Positions 62,701 through 64,000 of a DNA stretch of 64,000 bases are shown here, piece after piece. How positions within the stretch are numbered: position 1 is the first letter of the stretch; each line of letters starts with the position of its first letter. The stretch is from contig JAIXQP010000018.1 of the NCBI GenBank assembly GCA_027485675.1, positions 141,647 through 205,646 of the forward strand, written 5' to 3'. The notes under the pieces were generated by a model. The model was not told the DNA's origin. It saw only the letters and a list, made by a program, of their open reading frames with translations, and did no database searches. The stretch comes from Terriglobales bacterium (GTDB lineage Bacteria > Acidobacteriota > Terriglobia > Bryobacterales > Bryobacteraceae). A program made the position numbers and the translations under genes.

Positions 62701-63246
62701 CGCTTCCTCTGCCAAGGAAATGAGCTCCTCCTCAGTGTTTGGAGCCTCGCCCTCATTCAGATTGAAGCGCTTTGTCAGGAGCAGAATCGCAACTCTCATG
62801 ACTGTGTTCGGGGTTATCCGCTCCTCTTTCGAAGTCTTCGCTCGCTGAAGTTCTCTGGCGATGCGTTCGACCTCGTCACGCATCTCGGGGCTGATTTGGA
62901 GCGTTACGCGCTCGGTGAAGATGTCAGCTTTCCGAGCACCCATCCCCTCTTGCCTTTTATCGAGCCCCCTCCCCTTCTCGGCTGGCTTTGAATCCGGTGT
63001 CGCTGCCTTCGGGAGGACCTTCGTCTCTAGACTTGGGGGCCGAGCACTACCGGCCTTCGATACACGCTTCTCCGAAGCGACAGGGAGGACTTCAATGGTC
63101 TTAACTGGTTCGGGAGACGGCGTCTCCACTCGGGAGTCCCGAAAAGGGTTATCCCGCCGCACACGCGGCTGGGAGAGGCCACCGAAGTTCCCGATGCCTT
63201 TGAGCCCCTTTGACAGCTCCTCTTCCGTGACTTGCCCCTTAGCCAT
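62677..63246 (-). CDS. ParB-like partition partner (probable ribbon-helix-helix protein)
   Basis: A 189-residue protein from ATG 63246, overlapping the parA stop by 8 bp. The N-terminal 100 residues are hydrophilic and low in structure (FGGLSQPRVRRDNPFRDSR and following). The C-terminal 70 residues (IFTERVTLQISPEMRDEVERIARELQ, TPNTVMRVAILLLTKRFNL, in parts) have the strand-helix-helix shape of ribbon-helix-helix centromere binders. The parA-then-small-DNA-binder order is the usual plasmid partition cassette. Identity is inferred from context and fold shape. Confidence 0.6.
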   Translation of the reverse strand: MAKGQVTEEELSKGLKGIGNFGGLSQPRVRRDNPFRDSRVETPSPEPVKTIEVLPVASEKRVSKAGSARPPSLETKVLPKAATPDSKPAEKGRGLDKRQEGMGARKADIFTERVTLQISPEMRDEVERIARELQRAKTSKEERITPNTVMRVAILLLTKRFNLNEGEAPNTEEELISLAEEALYGRRAG

Positions 63247-63826
63247 TGGCGACACGTGCTAGCGGTTGTTCTCGTTGCGCCAGGCGATCAAGAAACTCGG
63301 ACGCGAGGGCACTGAAATCCTCAGTTCCCCTGCCCGTCTTTGAACGCTCGTATTCAAAAATCGTCTGTCGAACACTCGGCGCGCTCTTTGCCTTCGTGTT
63401 TACGCGGACCTTGGTCTGGAACAGCGAATCCCCAAGCTCTTTCCGCAATGTGTTTTCAACTGTCCGGCAGATGCGCTCATTGCGGGAATACATCGTGAGG
63501 ACGATTCCGAGTGACTGAAGGCGTGGCGCAAGTTTTGACATCCGCCCGATGGAACCGCCGAGCAGCGACAGTCCAAGCATCGGCAGGTATTCCGCGCTGC
63601 AAGGAACCAGGAAGTAATCGCTGGCTACCAGCGAGTTCATCACGACGAGCGAGATTGACGGCGAATTGTCCATCAGGACGATGTCGTATTGCGAAAGGCG
63701 CTTTGTGCTCTTCAAACATCCCGTGAGCATCGATTCGCGCCCTACAGCGCTCACAAGCGTTAGGTCAGCGCCCATGAAGTCTTCTGTGCACGGAATGATG
63801 TCGAGGCCCGCTGTGGTGGTCTCCAT
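63239..63826 (-). CDS. parA: ParA family partition ATPase, N-terminally truncated or frameshifted
   Basis: 195 residues from ATG 63826. The later ParA motifs are present: YDIVLMDNSPSISLVVMNSLVASDYFLVPC (Walker A' / B region, in parts), LGIVLTMYSRNERICRTVENTLRKELGD and VRQTIFEYERSKTGRGTEDFSALASEFL. The Walker A P-loop that should precede it is missing. In-frame sequence just upstream still reads like ParA (GVPTLYDCICDEQGLDHLI) but is closed by a TGA at about 63908. Either a frameshift or a deletion removed the N-terminus; the window ends before this can be settled. Confidence 0.75.
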   Translation of the reverse strand: METTTAGLDIIPCTEDFMGADLTLVSAVGRESMLTGCLKSTKRLSQYDIVLMDNSPSISLVVMNSLVASDYFLVPCSAEYLPMLGLSLLGGSIGRMSKLAPRLQSLGIVLTMYSRNERICRTVENTLRKELGDSLFQTKVRVNTKAKSAPSVRQTIFEYERSKTGRGTEDFSALASEFLDRLAQREQPLARVANG

Positions 63827-64000
63827 GATCAGGTGATCAAGGCCCTGCTCATCGCAGATGCAGTCGTAGAGCGTGGGTACGCCGTAAGCGTCCGGTCTCG
63901 GCCGTCTAGCGATTCAGCCCCGATTTCTGCAAGCTAAGAGGACGATCGCGCACCCGCGCCACGCCCTCATGTCCAACTCCCCACGCCGCCCCCGCACCTA

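Noticed and set aside
1..64000. CRISPR arrays, rRNA genes, integrase, relaxase
   Set aside because: I looked for regularly spaced repeats, rRNA signatures, and tyrosine or serine recombinase motifs and saw none in the window.

Overview
The window reads as a high-GC chromosome segment of an Acidobacteriota bacterium, most like the Solibacter/Bryobacterales group. This is an inference from gene content: a planctomycete-type cytochrome plus DUF1501 pair, a GWxTD-domain protein, several ECF sigma/anti-sigma and BlaI/M56 modules, and a NuoCD-I-J-K-L-M-N-H respiratory cluster. No ribosomal RNA is present, so taxonomy cannot be fixed from the window alone.

Region 1 (1-8.3 kb, minus strand) is a tightly overlapping complex I operon, nuoC-D-I-J-K-L-M-N-H, with nuoH cut by the window edge. 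Its likely promoter, upstream of nuoC, has a -10 box embedded in a 16-bp palindrome. Region 2 (8.4-12.1 kb, minus) holds a DUF2461 protein and a four-gene overlapping unit: ECF sigma factor, zinc-finger anti-sigma factor, TPR/HEAT protein, ABC ATPase. Region 3 (12.2-19.0 kb, plus) is housekeeping and redox: murB, a TIM-barrel isomerase, a PIN/TRAM membrane protein, ispD, ispF, a haem/copper oxygenase and a cytochrome P450. Region 4 (19-31.4 kb) has an M28 peptidase, cysD-cysN for sulfate activation (with a dead APS-kinase tail), a DUF6526 protein, a BlaI/M56 regulatory pair with two operator-like dyads, a BamE-like protein, a methyltransferase, and the DUF1501/PSCyt1 pair. Region 5 (31.5-38.4 kb) has tRNA-Pro(GGG) with its own promoter and terminator, a complete RND efflux system (outer-membrane channel, lipoprotein adaptor, permease), a DUF2892 protein and a pirin.

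Region 6 (38.5-62.3 kb) is a genomic island. Two 51-bp direct repeats with two mismatches, each the 3' half of a tRNA-Gly(CCC) gene, bound about 23.7 kb. The island carries a plasmid-type RepA gene, a type IV AbiEi/AbiEii toxin-antitoxin pair behind a near-consensus promoter, a decayed IS remnant, and a three-gene Tc (ABC) toxin operon. That operon consists of a fused TcB-TcC protein (2608 aa), a small cysteine-rich protein (121 aa) and a giant TcA (3467 aa). The TcC hypervariable tail ends in a segment resembling a zinc-dependent nucleotide/nucleic-acid deaminase. Short iteron-like repeats lie just inside both ends, so excision across the repeats would bring them together immediately upstream of repA. 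The excised form may therefore be a plasmid with an iteron origin.

Region 7 (62.3-64 kb) starts a second element: a parB-like gene and a parA lacking its Walker A region in the visible sequence. Because both tRNA-Gly copies are 3' fragments, an intact tRNA-Gly(CCC) on the minus strand is predicted to the right of the window.
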